Made by a program: the position numbers and the translations under genes | NCBI GenBank assembly: GCA_010093515.1 | Contig: MU001676.1 | Span: 321,871 to 385,870, forward strand | DNA: 64,000 bases | Direction: 5' to 3' | DNA from: Lineolata rhizophorae | Taxonomy: Eukaryota; Ascomycota; Dothideomycetes; Lineolatales; Lineolataceae | Shown here: positions 10,467 through 21,669 of the stretch, piece after piece | Layout of the letters: every line of letters begins with the position of its first letter | Numbering within the stretch: the first letter of the stretch is position 1 | Notes under the pieces: generated by a model | Told to the model about the DNA's origin: nothing | Seen by the model: the letters and a program-made list of their open reading frames with translations, nothing else | Databases searched by the model: none

Positions 10467-12857
10467 ATGCCGCCGCCTCATTCAAAACGCCCCCGCCTCT
10501 CCCCACCGCCCTCCTCCGCTCCCACCACTCTCACCACCATGATCCCTCCCACCCCCACCGTCGACCCCGATAGCCCCTCCGCTTCGCGCCGTCGCTCCTC
10601 AACCGCCACCGCGGACCCCTCCAGCCGCTCCCTCTTCGTCCGCAACCTGGCGCCGACGACGACGACGGCCGACCTGACGGCGCACTTCTCGGCGGCCTTC
10701 CCGCTGCGCCACGCGACGGCGGTCCTGGACCCGGCCAAGGGCGGCGCCTGCAAGGGCTACGGCTTCGTGACGTTTGCGGACGCCGAGGACGCGCAGAGGG
10801 CGCGGGCCGAGCTGGACGGGAGCGTGCTGCTGGGGCGCAAGGTGGGCGTTGGCGCGGCGAGGCCGAGGCGGCGGCAGCGGCAGGGCGGCGAGGGGCTGGA
10901 CGAGGGAGCCGATGGCGGGGGCGCGGGCGGAGCGCCGCGCGGCGCGATCAAGGGCGCTCGGGCTGGCCGCGGGATCGAGGACGCCGGGACTAGGCTGCCG
11001 CCCCGGCTGATCGTGCGGAATCTGCCCTGGAGCGTCAAGGGCGAGGAGCAGCTGGCGGCGCTGTTTCGGTCCTACGGTAAGGTGAAGCAGGCTGTGGTGC
11101 CGCGGAAGAAGGGCGGGCGGCCGGGCGAGTTAGCCGGGTTCGGGTTCGTGGTGTTGAGGGGGTATAAGAATGCGGAGAGGGCTATTCAGGGGGTCAATGG
11201 GAAGGTGGTGGATGGGAGGACGGTCGCGGTGGATTGGGCGGTGGATAGGGAGACGTGGGCGAAGATGAATGGGGCTGAGGACGAAGGTAAGGATATCAAG
11301 GGAGATGAGGATGTGGACGGAGATGAAGAGATGGTTGATGCGGAGGTAGAGAGCGAGGAAGACGATGAGTTTCGGAGCGAGGGCGATTGGGAAGATGAGG
11401 ATGGAGATGAAGACCATATGGATGTTGACGGAGACGAAGAGGCCGACGGAGAAGATGAAGAGGCATCGGGTCCGGCACAGTCAGGAAAAGGGCTGCAAGA
11501 CAATTCTTCAACGCTATTTATTCGCAATCTCCCATTTACGGCTACGGACGACGCATTGAAGGAGCATTTCACCGCGTTCGGTCCTGTGCGGTATGCCCGT
11601 ATTGTGCTCGATCCAGCTACCGAGAAACCTCGTGGCACAGGTTTCGTCTGCTTCTTCAAGGTTGACGACGCTATGTCCTGCCTGAAGGGTGCGCCGAAGA
11701 AAAAGAATGCCTACGATGCCAAACGTTCCTCCTCCAAGCAGGCCGTTTCTGTCCCTCACTCAATTCTCCAAAACGATGAAGAGGATCCGTCAGGTCTGTA
11801 CACTATGGACGGGCGAGTCCTACAAGTCTCGCTCGCCGTCGACCGCGCCGAAGCAGTCCGTCTTACCGCCGAAGGCGTCTCCAATCGGCGCGCCCGCGAG
11901 GAGAGCGATAAACGGCGGCTGTACCTGCTCAGCGAGGGGACGGTCCCCAGCAACTCGCCGCTATACCAGCTGCTTTCGCTGTCGGAGATCGCAATGCGAG
12001 AGGCCTCGGCGAAGCAACGCAAGACGCTCATCGAGCGCAACCCGGCGCTGCATCTGTCGCTGACGCGCCTGTCCGTGCGCAACATCCCGCGCGGTCTCTC
12101 GAGCAAGGACCTCAAACAGCTCGCGCGGGAGGCCGTGGTGCGTTTTGCGGAGGACGTTAAGGCCGGCAGGCGCGCAAAGCTATCGCCGGAGGAGCTGGCG
12201 CGCGGTGGGAGGGACATAATGAAGGCTGCGGAACAGGAGCGTAAGCGCAGGGGGATGGGCATTGTGAAGCAGGCCAAGATCGTCTTCGAGAGTAAAGAGG
12301 GCAGCAAGGTTAGCGAGAAGACCGGAGCCGGACGTAGTAGGGGATATGGCTTCATCGAGTACTACACCCATCGCTCGGCGCTGATGGGCCTGCGCTGGCT
12401 CAACGGCCACCAAGTCGGTGCTGGGGTTGCGGCAGAGAAGGCGAAAAAGGGCAAGGGGAAAGGGAAGGGGAAAGATGCAGACAGCGAGGTTAAAGAACGC
12501 AAGCGCAGACTCATTGTTGAGTTTGCCATCGAGAATGCGCAGGTGGTTAATCGGCGCCACGACAGGGAGGTCAAGGCGCGCGAGATTGGCTCAGGGCCAG
12601 CCACCAAGAATCAAGATAGGGCTCTTCATCAGGAGGGCGGCCGCCGCAAGGCTAGTGATACAAGGCTTGCCAGACCGCAGCAGCAGCAGCAGTCGCGGAA
12701 ACGGAAGCGTGGACCCGAGGGCGGGGCGGAGGCGGCAGAGGCCGTGCAACAGGGAACTGGCGCGGATGCAGATAAGAGCAAGCTGGCCAAGCGGCAGCAG
12801 ATCATTGCGAAGAAGAGAATGGCGCGCCGGATGAGGAAGAAGGGGGCCAAGGCGTGA
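10467..12857 (+). CDS. nop4: NOP4/RBM28-type nucleolar RRM protein
   Basis: Single exon, 796 residues, start at the first ATG that leads into the conserved part. Four RNA-recognition motifs are visible: RRM1 from about residue 55 (SLFVRNLAPTTT), RRM2 from about 180 (LIVRNLPWSV), RRM3 from about 347 (TLFIRNLPFTA) and a divergent RRM4 from about 533 (LSVRNIPRGLSS). RNP1-like octamers KGYGFVTF, AGFGFVVL and GTGFVCFF are present. A strongly acidic Asp/Glu stretch links RRM2 and RRM3, and the C-terminus is Lys/Arg-rich and suits nucleolar targeting. This architecture is that of yeast Nop4 and human RBM28, needed for maturation of 27S pre-rRNA and 60S subunits. Length is close to the family norm (about 685-800). 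Confidence 0.92.
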   Translation: MPPPHSKRPRLSPPPSSAPTTLTTMIPPTPTVDPDSPSASRRRSSTATADPSSRSLFVRNLAPTTTTADLTAHFSAAFPLRHATAVLDPAKGGACKGYGFVTFADAEDAQRARAELDGSVLLGRKVGVGAARPRRRQRQGGEGLDEGADGGGAGGAPRGAIKGARAGRGIEDAGTRLPPRLIVRNLPWSVKGEEQLAALFRSYGKVKQAVVPRKKGGRPGELAGFGFVVLRGYKNAERAIQGVNGKVVDGRTVAVDWAVDRETWAKMNGAEDEGKDIKGDEDVDGDEEMVDAEVESEEDDEFRSEGDWEDEDGDEDHMDVDGDEEADGEDEEASGPAQSGKGLQDNSSTLFIRNLPFTATDDALKEHFTAFGPVRYARIVLDPATEKPRGTGFVCFFKVDDAMSCLKGAPKKKNAYDAKRSSSKQAVSVPHSILQNDEEDPSGLYTMDGRVLQVSLAVDRAEAVRLTAEGVSNRRAREESDKRRLYLLSEGTVPSNSPLYQLLSLSEIAMREASAKQRKTLIERNPALHLSLTRLSVRNIPRGLSSKDLKQLAREAVVRFAEDVKAGRRAKLSPEELARGGRDIMKAAEQERKRRGMGIVKQAKIVFESKEGSKVSEKTGAGRSRGYGFIEYYTHRSALMGLRWLNGHQVGAGVAAEKAKKGKGKGKGKDADSEVKERKRRLIVEFAIENAQVVNRRHDREVKAREIGSGPATKNQDRALHQEGGRRKASDTRLARPQQQQQSRKRKRGPEGGAEAAEAVQQGTGADADKSKLAKRQQIIAKKRMARRMRKKGAKA

Positions 12858-14253
12858 GGGATTTGGAAATGGGGGTACTGGAGACTGAGCAAAATGGGAA
12901 AGGTTTCCGGAGGTTTGTACGAGGCATGTTACTTTATTTGATCTTGAGACCTTGGCCATTGTCACCGTTAGCGGCTACTGTGGAGACGTTGTGGTTTGTT
13001 GTAGGGCCTTATTTTGCTCCCCTTACTTTAGATTGTGCTCTCGGATTGTGTGAGCTCGCCGTTAATCGAATCCTTCTAGGCTGCATGCGTTACGGGTTTG
13101 TTAAGCTTTTAAATTCATTCGGGCATCCATGATCCCGAGAGTATTCTGCGTAGCTCGGCGCCATCGGCTACTTCCATGCTTTCGGACGCGTTTGATGTTG
13201 TTGCATTGTCCAGAATCCTGGGATTTGAATTTTCATGTGACCCACTCACTTCACAAGCTAAAAGGCCTACCATCTCCCCACGTCGAGTTCCTACCTCAGT
13301 TAGCCACCTTACAGCACTCTTTTACACAACGTCAGGTGGGTACTGTTGCGAAACCACAGAGCTGCCTCGACCTGATACCTTCACGCTCTTGAGATGTTGT
13401 GTAGCTCACAAATTGTAAGCTCAGCCCCATCATCGTGAAGAATTTTCTCCCGTCTCCTACGCTCAAATTGCTGACAATTCCCCTTCAATGTCTTTTACCA
13501 CTGTAGCAGTGGACCGAGCATGTACGCCGTTGCGGGGCTTCTTAACCGTTTGGCTTCCTGGAGAGTCAGCCATACCTTCAACGGCATATATCGACCGCAC
13601 GTTGAGACATTTTCTCCCAAGTACAGCAGACAGCTGTAGGTTTTGTGAGAGGTCATCAAAAGCCTGACAACGTGCAGCGCCTTCCTTGGCGGGGGCACTT
13701 CAATTGCTTTTTGCACTGCTGGGAAATGCTTGCCCTTTTCGCATCAAACCGGACTCATGGCAAACAACGTCGCTTTGGGAAAAGTGACATCTCGTCTAGG
13801 GAGCGTGTGTATCGAACTCAGAGACCGCAGCGAGGTCCTCGACTAAGGACTCCATGATGGCGCCGCGTCATGGGTCAGAAAACCATCGCAAAACAAACGT
13901 CGTACTGATATGTGGAGCATATAAATACCAAATCCTTTCGGCCGGGTATCAATTGGCCCAAGTCCATCTTTCGATATACCACGACAGCGAGCTACTGGCA
14001 TTTTGATCAAAGGTGGAAAGATATTGACCAATCCAATCGGTAGGGGGCCCCCAGTGAACTATCGACCGGCTACTTGCTAAGCACTCAAACCACGCTCTCT
14101 TCATCCAATACGAATCTAGCCTTCTCCGAACTGCATAGCTAACTTGCACTGAACCGTAATCTAGATATCTACTCCCCGGCCAATTCAGCAGCAATCTAGG
14201 CCTCGCAAACAAACCTACCGCCGCACTGCCCACCCGCTGAACTGCCACTTACA
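12858..14253. other. Intergenic, no gene seen
   Basis: About 1.4 kb between NOP4 and the small Cys/His gene. Frames of up to about 90 codons exist on both strands, but none has a recognisable motif. No tRNA-like box pair was found. Confidence 0.5.
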
Positions 14254-14469
14254 ATGTGTGAGCTTGAGCACATGCACTGGGTGTGCGGCCACGAGGGCGA
14301 CCGCATCATCAAGTACTGCCACTTCGCGCGCAACGACCCCAAGCACTACTGCGGCGGCGTCCAGGTCCGCAAGCGCGAGATGTGGCACCAGTACGAGTGC
14401 CCGTCGTGCGCCAGCTGGCGCGCCTTTTACCAGCAGCAAGCACAGCAGGCGGGCCAGCAGGGCCAGTAG
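14254..14469 (+). CDS. Small Cys/His-rich protein, function unknown
   Basis: One exon of 71 residues, with ATG in context acaATGt. Cysteines lie at 2, 11, 22, 33, 49 and 52, with His8 and His13. WVCGH near the start and ECPSC near the end form a spaced pattern typical of small zinc-binding folds and of short Cys/His proteins common in Pezizomycotina. The tail is Gln/Ala-rich (QQQAQQAGQQGQ). Codon use is strongly GC-ending, like the housekeeping genes and unlike the AT-richer flanks, which supports a real gene. No signal peptide or membrane segment. I do not recognise a named family. Confidence 0.65.
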   Translation: MCELEHMHWVCGHEGDRIIKYCHFARNDPKHYCGGVQVRKREMWHQYECPSCASWRAFYQQQAQQAGQQGQ

Positions 14470-15517
14470 GAGGAGGAGTCGGCTGGGAGAAAAATGCCGA
14501 GGATGTTGGTGTTTAGAGCCGTAAAACTCATTGATGGCAAGGGGTAACTAGCCCCCTCGTTTGCTCGATAGGAGGCCTCCTAACACTGCTGCCGTTTGTG
14601 AAAGGCTGCCTCTCCTAAGCAACTCGAGCTGCATTTTTGGAGATTCGGGCATAGCATGTCCCTCAGTCGCTCTGAGTGTTGGTTGGCAGACCTTGTAGGC
14701 GCTTGTTCTACCGTGTAGGATTTTCTTTCACCTTCGACGTAAGATTGCTACGAAAAGTATCTCTATGTATTATCCTTATGTATTAAGCAAATTTTCATTG
14801 TTTCTATAGGCTCGATAAGCATTACGAGCGCGGAGAAAATGTCACATGCATTGTATGCGGCACTGGTAGAATCTTATTTTATATATGTGCTGGGCTGAAT
14901 GTTGCGCCTGTATTTCTATAAGTTTATTTAAGCTAACTGGATCTCGATGTGCTTTGAAGGAGCCCTCAGTTAACAAAAATGGACAAACTTCTCCTTATTT
15001 TCTGTTTCGCACATTGTTATTGTTCTGACACGTAGCTTGAAGCCTTGATATGAAACACTTGCATAGTGTACAATATGAAAAGACGCTTACTCCCTTTTTG
15101 TTCTGTGTCGGTCAGAACTGCATTTGAATTTTGAATGTAGTCCATCAAAGACACATGGCTAGCTACTCATTGTGAATTGTTCAAGTAAGCTTCGGAGTAG
15201 GAAGACAAGCCTAATTGGATCAATAGGAGGACAGTATGTACTTGCACATGACGATCAAATCGACGATAAAAGGCGCAGTATCACCCGCGACTGTTAAACC
15301 GTCCTACTCGCCGATCTCTTAGCTTTTTTCTGTGCAACCTGTCAGTGTAGATAGCGCACTTCAGAAGCCATAAAATGTACCAGCTTCATTTTTTTTTTTT
15401 CTGAAAAAGGGGGGGGAAGTCATTGAGAAACTTTTTGTTGTCATGAAACTTCCTGTTGAATATTGTTCAGATGCAACCTATGCCCGTCGAACCCCCCAAG
15501 TAGGTTTATTCACTCCG
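14470..15517. other. AT-rich intergenic between convergent genes
   Basis: Lies between the 3' ends of the small Cys/His gene and the DAP1-like gene. It is T/A-rich and has a run of T followed by a run of G at about 15390-15417. No coding frame was seen. Confidence 0.5.
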
Positions 15518-16173
15518 TTACAAATTTGCTGTCCCATTGAGCACGCCCACAATGTTATAGCGCTTGCTGAAAAAGGTGAACCAGTCATTGAGCACGCCCT
15601 TCTCTTTGTCGCTTAGATCCTCATACTCGGGTCGGCAATCCTCGGGTTTTAGAGACGACTGGGCAAGCGCCCTTGACGAATCCTTCCCCGCAAAGACTAC
15701 ATATTCGATCTCTCAGTATGCTTCTTTACGACTAGGTCTAAGTGAAGCAAGTTACAGGCTAGCTTACCATGATATTGACCGTTCGGGCTGTACGCAGGGT
15801 TCTTGCTCACGTCAAACACTTTGCCCTAAGTATGCATCCCCCGTTAATGAAAGCAGTTCCGCTGAGTAGCAATGCAAAAAGGCCAATTTAGAATATTTGT
15901 TCATTCCATACTTTGATAGCGACATATGTCGGAAAGCCATCATTGGTTCCTGGCCCATTCATAGTTAGCCGTTTGCTCTCTAAAACACACCCCACATATC
16001 TCGTATTACACAGGACTTTACTCCTAGCCAATTGAAGTCCCACAAAAGGGCAATAGCAGCTCACCATCACACTTGGCCATGTACTCCGGCGCGATTGGAT
16101 CATCCTTTGGCGGGTCTAGGTCCACCGGCTCCTTAGGAGCAAAGTTCTTTGGCTCCTCGACGTGGTCCGACAT
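15518..16173 (-). CDS. dap1: DAP1/PGRMC-like cytochrome b5-fold haem-binding protein
   Basis: Four exons on the minus strand (16065-16173, 15912-15949, 15768-15825, 15518-15696) join in frame to 127 residues. Introns of 115, 86 and 71 nt have GT-AG ends, and the first has a CTAAC-like branch site. The product runs through a cytochrome b5-like domain with GFPTYVAIKGKVFDV, NPAYSPNGQYHVFAGKD and the C-terminal DWFTFFSKRYNIVG. This is the membrane-associated progesterone receptor/Dap1 family, which binds haem through a conserved tyrosine and supports P450 enzymes of sterol synthesis (Erg11). There is no N-terminal membrane anchor, so it is probably cytosolic or peripheral. An in-frame ATG at 16209 would add 12 residues; the later one is preferred because it opens MSDHVEEP, typical of short hydrophilic N-termini. 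Confidence 0.88.
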
Positions 16174-16973
16174 AATGCGTGTGAGATGTGATCGAGTAGG
16201 CAAAGACAAGCCAGTGGAAATGTATACTTCGACTTCTCTGTTCTTTGTTTGCTAGGCCGGCAGGACTTGTTCAGAGGGTGGCTTTTGCGGTGCAGGAAGT
16301 AAGATGAGACGATTAGTGGTGAGGTGGGGCAGTGGCTGTTGCATGGCGGGGCCTGCGTGGCGCGATTCGTTCATGGCGCATTGGCCAACTCACCCAGCGT
16401 GTCCCTGGTTCTGGCAGCACTGGTCCCGGCATCAGCCGAATTTAATGTCTTGTAACATCAGCGGACAAAATTCTCTGATTTGCTGCTGTAATGCAGAGGC
16501 TCATGTTAAAGCGTATATTTTAAGAACGTGCTCTGTCTAGCGAATCGGCACACAAGGTTCTACACAGCCCACAGAGTGATGAAACTTGAGGTTGCAAAGT
16601 AGCCAGTGCATCATATTGAGCCATCATGTCATGTTGAATATGCGGAAACCGACCTCAACAATCAGTTCTGAAGAGTCAAAGTTCCCGAGAGCCACTAGAG
16701 CCGAGTGGGAAACTCTCAGATAGAATATTTGAAGATGTCACCGAAAGATCAAACATTTTGAGTTTCTTTTCTAGATGCTAATAGATCACTTACATGAGGC
16801 TGGATCTAAAGTCTCGTTGTCATGCGATCCAAGCTACACAGGATATGGAAATATGTCCGTATAGCAACTCCTGCTCTCTAAAAAATTTTGTGGTATAGCG
16901 TCACAGCATGCACTACCCAACAGATTTAAAATAATTTCATGCTACGCCAGCGTGACCAACGAAACAAGGTCGT
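16174..16973. other. Intergenic, no gene seen
   Basis: 800 bases between the DAP1-like gene and the 3' end of the agmatinase gene, both on the minus strand. It should hold the DAP1 promoter. The part below about 16900 is AT-rich. No site or frame was recognised. Confidence 0.5.
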
Positions 16974-19365
16974 TCAGGCGACCGTTGATTTGACAGGTTG
17001 CTGTACCATCAACGTTAGGAGAGAATGTGCAACCTCCGCCGCGGCAAGTGTGGTTGTCTCCCCAGGATTGTCGTAGATTGGAGCAACCTCGACTTTGGAG
17101 ATGCCGTCGTTAGCGAAGCCAACTAGATAAAACTGGAAGCAGATAGGGAGGGACGTACCGACGTCTGCGCCGACTAATTCAAGTCCAGTGAGACCATCCA
17201 AGATACTGAGCAGCTCGCGGCTAGTCCAACCTCCTGGTTCAGCTGTACCAGTTGCTATTGCACGCGAGTTCTGTCAAATCAACTCTTTGACAAGGACGAT
17301 ACCTTTCGTTCTGCAGTTGGACATATACTTGGGAGAGAAACTCACCAGGAGCAAAAGCTGGATCTAGGACGTCGATGTCGACGCTGATGTAGACCTTGGA
17401 AGCTCCCACTCTTTCTTTTAGCTTGCGGGCCACTCCTTCAATGCCGATCTTGTCAATGTCCCGAGCCTTGACCATGTCAAAACCGCACCTCATGTCGTTT
17501 CGCACATCACCTGTGGGTCTCATAACAGGTGCTCTAATGCCCGCGTGGATAGAGGTGTTACGTATCAGCCCTTCCTCGTGGGCAATGTGTAGGAACGTCC
17601 CATGATTGACTCCTCTAAAATCGAGTACAGACGCTTAGTTAGAATCTCAAGTAACATCCTTAGCTCTAAAGGGAGAATTATTGCATTCAGCCTCGGAGCT
17701 GAACGTTGAATAATTTTAGACTTACGCATAGTGAGATATTCCACCACCTGAAGGATGTTAACATTGTCCTTGCAACAGGAGTAATAAATCAAGCACCTAC
17801 CCAAAACTTCAGGGTCCCACGTATCTAGGTGACTGTCGAAGTGAATCACGCTGACCTGGCCCCACCGTTGGTACACAGATCTCAAGGCTGATAACGTTGT
17901 GGTGTGGTCACCGCCTAATGTGATAATTCTAGGAATCGTGAATTCGGTAGAATTTGATTGGCGACCTGATACAATCTTCAAAACGTAGATTAGCCTTGTA
18001 GCCTAGGCTAGACCTCTGCGCATATTACGCAAGGAGAGATGATATTCCATTGGCGCAATGCAAAGCTTAAACTTAATCACGAACAAAATCGCTAGCTTAT
18101 TTCTAGAGAACGCGTACTTACCTTGTGCGCAGCATCCAACTGTTTTAGGGCCACGGTGTTATCCTATATGCCGTTAGTGAGTAGGGGTTGAGGTTGATCT
18201 CCGCGAGGCGTACGAGGAATGTGAGTGGTGCGTCGCCGCAGTCTACGATCTTGGCCCACTCCAAGAACGAATTCTCTCCTATTCGCAGAATAAGATGATT
18301 CGAGGAAGGAGTCAGTAAGTCTTGCTGACAAAAAATTGTGGAAGTAACGACAGAGTAGAGGTTGCAAGCAAAAGGACAGCATCGTAGGTGACGGGTACAT
18401 GCATGCAGTACTGGACTCATCCAGTTACATCATGCTTAATCCTGGTGATACGTCGTTCTTTTAAGGTGACTCCTGGGATCTGGCATCCACACAATTGTCG
18501 TAATTTTATTTTTGCGAGTGAACAAGTGCCACCCAAGCCGTTGCACGCCCCAAATGATCGGTATTGATCGCTCTCCGACACCTGGAGCAATTATTCCCGT
18601 TGCACAGCAATCCCAACCGGCCATCTCTCTGTGTTTCTGAAACTGGGGCAAAGATCCAGTGTCCCACAATCCCCATGCCACCCGAGATGTACGATTCAAC
18701 CTTCAAAGTCAAACATACTAGAAAATGGAGACTCACCCGTGTAGATATTCCAAGCGGCATCAGGTGCCATGCGCCTGGAACCCTGCCGGATTCCTGTTGG
18801 TCCGAAGCGCGCACCAGGGCGGGCAGTGACAGCCTATTGTAATCAGAGGACGATGAATAAGTTGACGTGTCCCTCAACAAAATCATGGGTTCCGCAGAAC
18901 CGGTGCATAAGGCAGCACACCATGCAGGGCGAAGGCAGTGTATTCCTGACTCTGAATGGGCAGGAAGAGAAGAGGACTTGGAATTCAATTGTAGAGAATG
19001 TGGTTGTCGTGGAACAACGACCAGGTCTGTTGGGGTAATTGGACCCCTGCAACGGTGACTAGAAGATATCCATTGCTCACAGTGTCAAATGGTGCACCCA
19101 TAAATGCAATGTCGAACTTCTCTACTTCCGCATCTGCAGATAGGCAGCGAACGTGTGGGAGATTTGCGAAAGTGGTGAGTCCCGAAAAGGCGCTACCAGT
19201 GGAGACATCAATGTTTCCAAATGCCTTTTGGTTCGCAGCGGGATCAAGAACATTCTGATGAGAATCTTCGTTAAACCCAGATATCGGAGGGAATACAATA
19301 TTCCGGGCGTGGCAGAAGGGAAGACTGAAGAGATACGAGATGACCGCGCAAATTTGAGCTAACAT
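16974..19365 (-). CDS. Secreted agmatinase-family ureohydrolase
   Basis: Nine exons on the minus strand: 19081-19365, 18737-18833, 18214-18278, 18122-18163, 17801-17975, 17726-17747, 17346-17614, 17159-17254, 16974-17092, giving 389 residues with every phase consistent. The N-terminus is a signal peptide ([20 protein letters not shown]). The core is the arginase/agmatinase fold with all dinuclear manganese ligands: GGDHTT (His187), FDSHLD (Asp210, His212, Asp214) and SVDIDVLDP (Asp308, Asp310). The signature GAPFDT joins [12 protein letters not shown], and the end is [13 protein letters not shown]. The family splits agmatine or related guanidino compounds into amine plus urea. Secretion suggests use of external substrate. 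Exon 6 is only 22 nt and intron 2 is 458 nt. The exact substrate cannot be read from sequence. Confidence 0.9.
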
Positions 19366-20058
19366 TCTTGATTGATGTAAGTTGACCAGAGACGAATAGC
19401 GAAGAGAAGGAAAGAATTCTTTCCAACAATATCAATTACACTTTCGGAACAATAGTCCAACTTTGGTTCATGGTGACGGGAGGTTTTGGATTTATCACTG
19501 CCTCCCGGGCGCAGATGATATCAACGGACGAGCCGACAATCGAGAAGATCTTTGGGCAGTGCCTCTAAACCTGAACAGGCAAGTCCAGCCGCAGACTTGT
19601 ACTTACCATAATAGAATTTACGTATTCGCTAGGGTCTGGACTGACTCGTATTTCCGGTATTCTGTCATTTGAAAAAGCATCGAGATAAATAGAAAGCAAC
19701 TTCTGAGACAAACGGCGAGAGCACGACTTTGTGGTCGCTAGAAAGTCTAGAACTCAAAAATTTACGCCTTCATTTCTCGCTGGAAATAGTCTGAACATGG
19801 GTGGAAGGCAACCGGGGCTTCAAAATATTTGGGCTTTTGTACAATGTTGAACTACGGAGACATGGTGATGATAAGTCTCACGCTTAGAAAAGAACTAGAG
19901 AAAACCGCATGGAATGCCGCGAGGCGTCCATCGAATGAGATACGCAACGACAGTATCGTCCACACCGATGATGACCCTAATCGGTACAAGACCGCTCAGC
20001 TGGACACAACCGGCAGTCAAAGAAAACAAGTCAATTCAGTCACTCCCTGCAAGTGAAT
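19366..20058. other. Intergenic, no gene seen
   Basis: About 690 AT-rich bases upstream of the agmatinase start and downstream of the CUE-domain gene. Presumably it contains the agmatinase promoter. No recognisable frame or site. Confidence 0.5.
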
Positions 20059-21669
20059 CTACTCCTTCTTTCCCGTCAGCATCTCCTCAGCCTCTTTATC
20101 CTTCGTCGCCATGCTTCCTGACCGCTGCTGCGGCTCCAACTTCGCGTCTCCGCTCGGTTCCGACTTGGATGCAGCGCGCTTAAGCCGCTCCGAATCATCG
20201 GCTTTGATGTCCTTGGCCTTAGCCTCATCGTCGTCGCTATCTCCTAGGCTGAACGGGTCGTTGTCGTCGCCCTCAGGGTTCGGGGCCACCGACGTGAGCG
20301 GCTGCCACTTCTTTGTCTTCCCTTGCTCGGCACCAGACTTGCTCTTCTGCGTTGGCGTTGGCGCGCGGTAGAGGGCGTCGACCTCGTCCACGGGGCCGGA
20401 CTGCGGGGCCGTTGGCGTGGGCTTGAACAGGTCGGGGTTGGCGATCGGGCGGTTCGTCCGTTGCTGAGGCGGAGCTGTTGAAGTCATGTTACACCTTGAT
20501 CCTTGAAACGACACTGCACGGGATACCCATACCTTCATCATCACGCAACTCTAAGGCAGTAAAGTCATCTCCGAGAACCCGCGGATCAGCATCATACCGT
20601 TCTCGGTCGCTGCTGCGCCTGGCTTCTGCGCTCCTCCTCATCCCCTGCATGTGATCCGGCCGTCCAGGTGCGAAGCCTTGAGGCTGCACCGAGCCTTGCG
20701 GTTGCACAAGGTCGTCATCTTCGTCCTCGCCATCGATTCTCTTCTTGAAATCCATAATCCACTTGTTCACTTTCGACTGCGTCTCCAGGAAACCCTTGCG
20801 CACGTTCTCGCGAATGACGGGAAGGTCATCTGTCAAGCTAGTTAGACTCAAACTAAGTTCTCCTAGAGTACCTATAGGTCCACATTACCATCGAAGAAGC
20901 TATGCTCACGGTCGTCGTAGAGTTCGTTCGGCTTCAAGCCCGTCTCCTTTCGCGGCTGGGGCAGCGGCGGGTCGCCGCGACTCTGGGACCCGTATCCCTC
21001 ATGCCCGGACGCGCTCTGGTAGTGTGCAGCTAGTTGCCTGGCATAGCGCTCGTCGGCTTCCATCTGGCGCTGGGCCTGCGACGGTCTAGGAGGTTGCGGC
21101 GGTGGCACGCCCTCTTCCTGGAAGCTCGGATCCGACATGCCTGTTTTGCCGTTGCAAGCCTAGTGTAAGCAAATCAATCACATATGTACATGGTTAACCG
21201 TGTCATGAGAGCTCGGCACGTACTCAGCAGTGCGTTAAACGCGGGCTCGACTTGTCCATTACTAGCAACGAGCACCGCCTTGACCACCTTCGCATCTATG
21301 CCCGGAAAGGCCTCGACGAGAGTCGCCTCCGCCTGGGCCTGGGGGCTCATGGGGCGCGGTGGCTTGGGCGGCGGAGTCTCCGTCGCCTCGTCCTGGAAAC
21401 TAACCTTGCGCGGGGCCTGCTGCTGTTCTACCGGCGGAGAGGCGAGATTGCCGCCTTCTTGGGCGGTGCTGGCGGAGTCCTGCGGCTCGTCGAAGTCGAG
21501 AGGATGGGCGGTCGTGGGCGATTCGGCGCCGCCGGCGGAGCCCGATTTCTGCTCGGCATATTGGTCAGTATGGGTGGGTTCGTCCATCCGTGCATGCTAG
21601 GTTGTCGCAGGATCCGTGGTGGGGCGGGGACCGACTCACGGGCTTCTCAGAGACAGGCTTCTCGGACAT
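20059..21669 (-). CDS. cue5: CUE5-like ubiquitin-Atg8 adaptor
   Basis: Five exons on the minus strand: 21640-21669, 21224-21596, 20889-21140, 20533-20829, 20059-20474, 455 residues. A CUE ubiquitin-binding domain lies at about residues 94-136 (LVEAFPGIDAKVVKAVLVAS, then VEPAFNALL). It is followed by PPRPSQAQRQMEADERYARQ, a helical stretch around RENVRKGFLETQSKVNKW, and acidic/Pro-rich linkers. Near the C-terminus is WQPL at 374-377, identical to the Atg8-interacting motif of yeast Cue5, which links ubiquitinated aggregates and inactive proteasomes to autophagy. The order CUE first, AIM last, matches Cue5. Intron 1 is only 43 nt; if it is not used, an internal ATG at 21587 gives a 13-residue shorter protein. 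Family assignment is strong; autophagy function is inferred from the motif. Confidence 0.87.
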
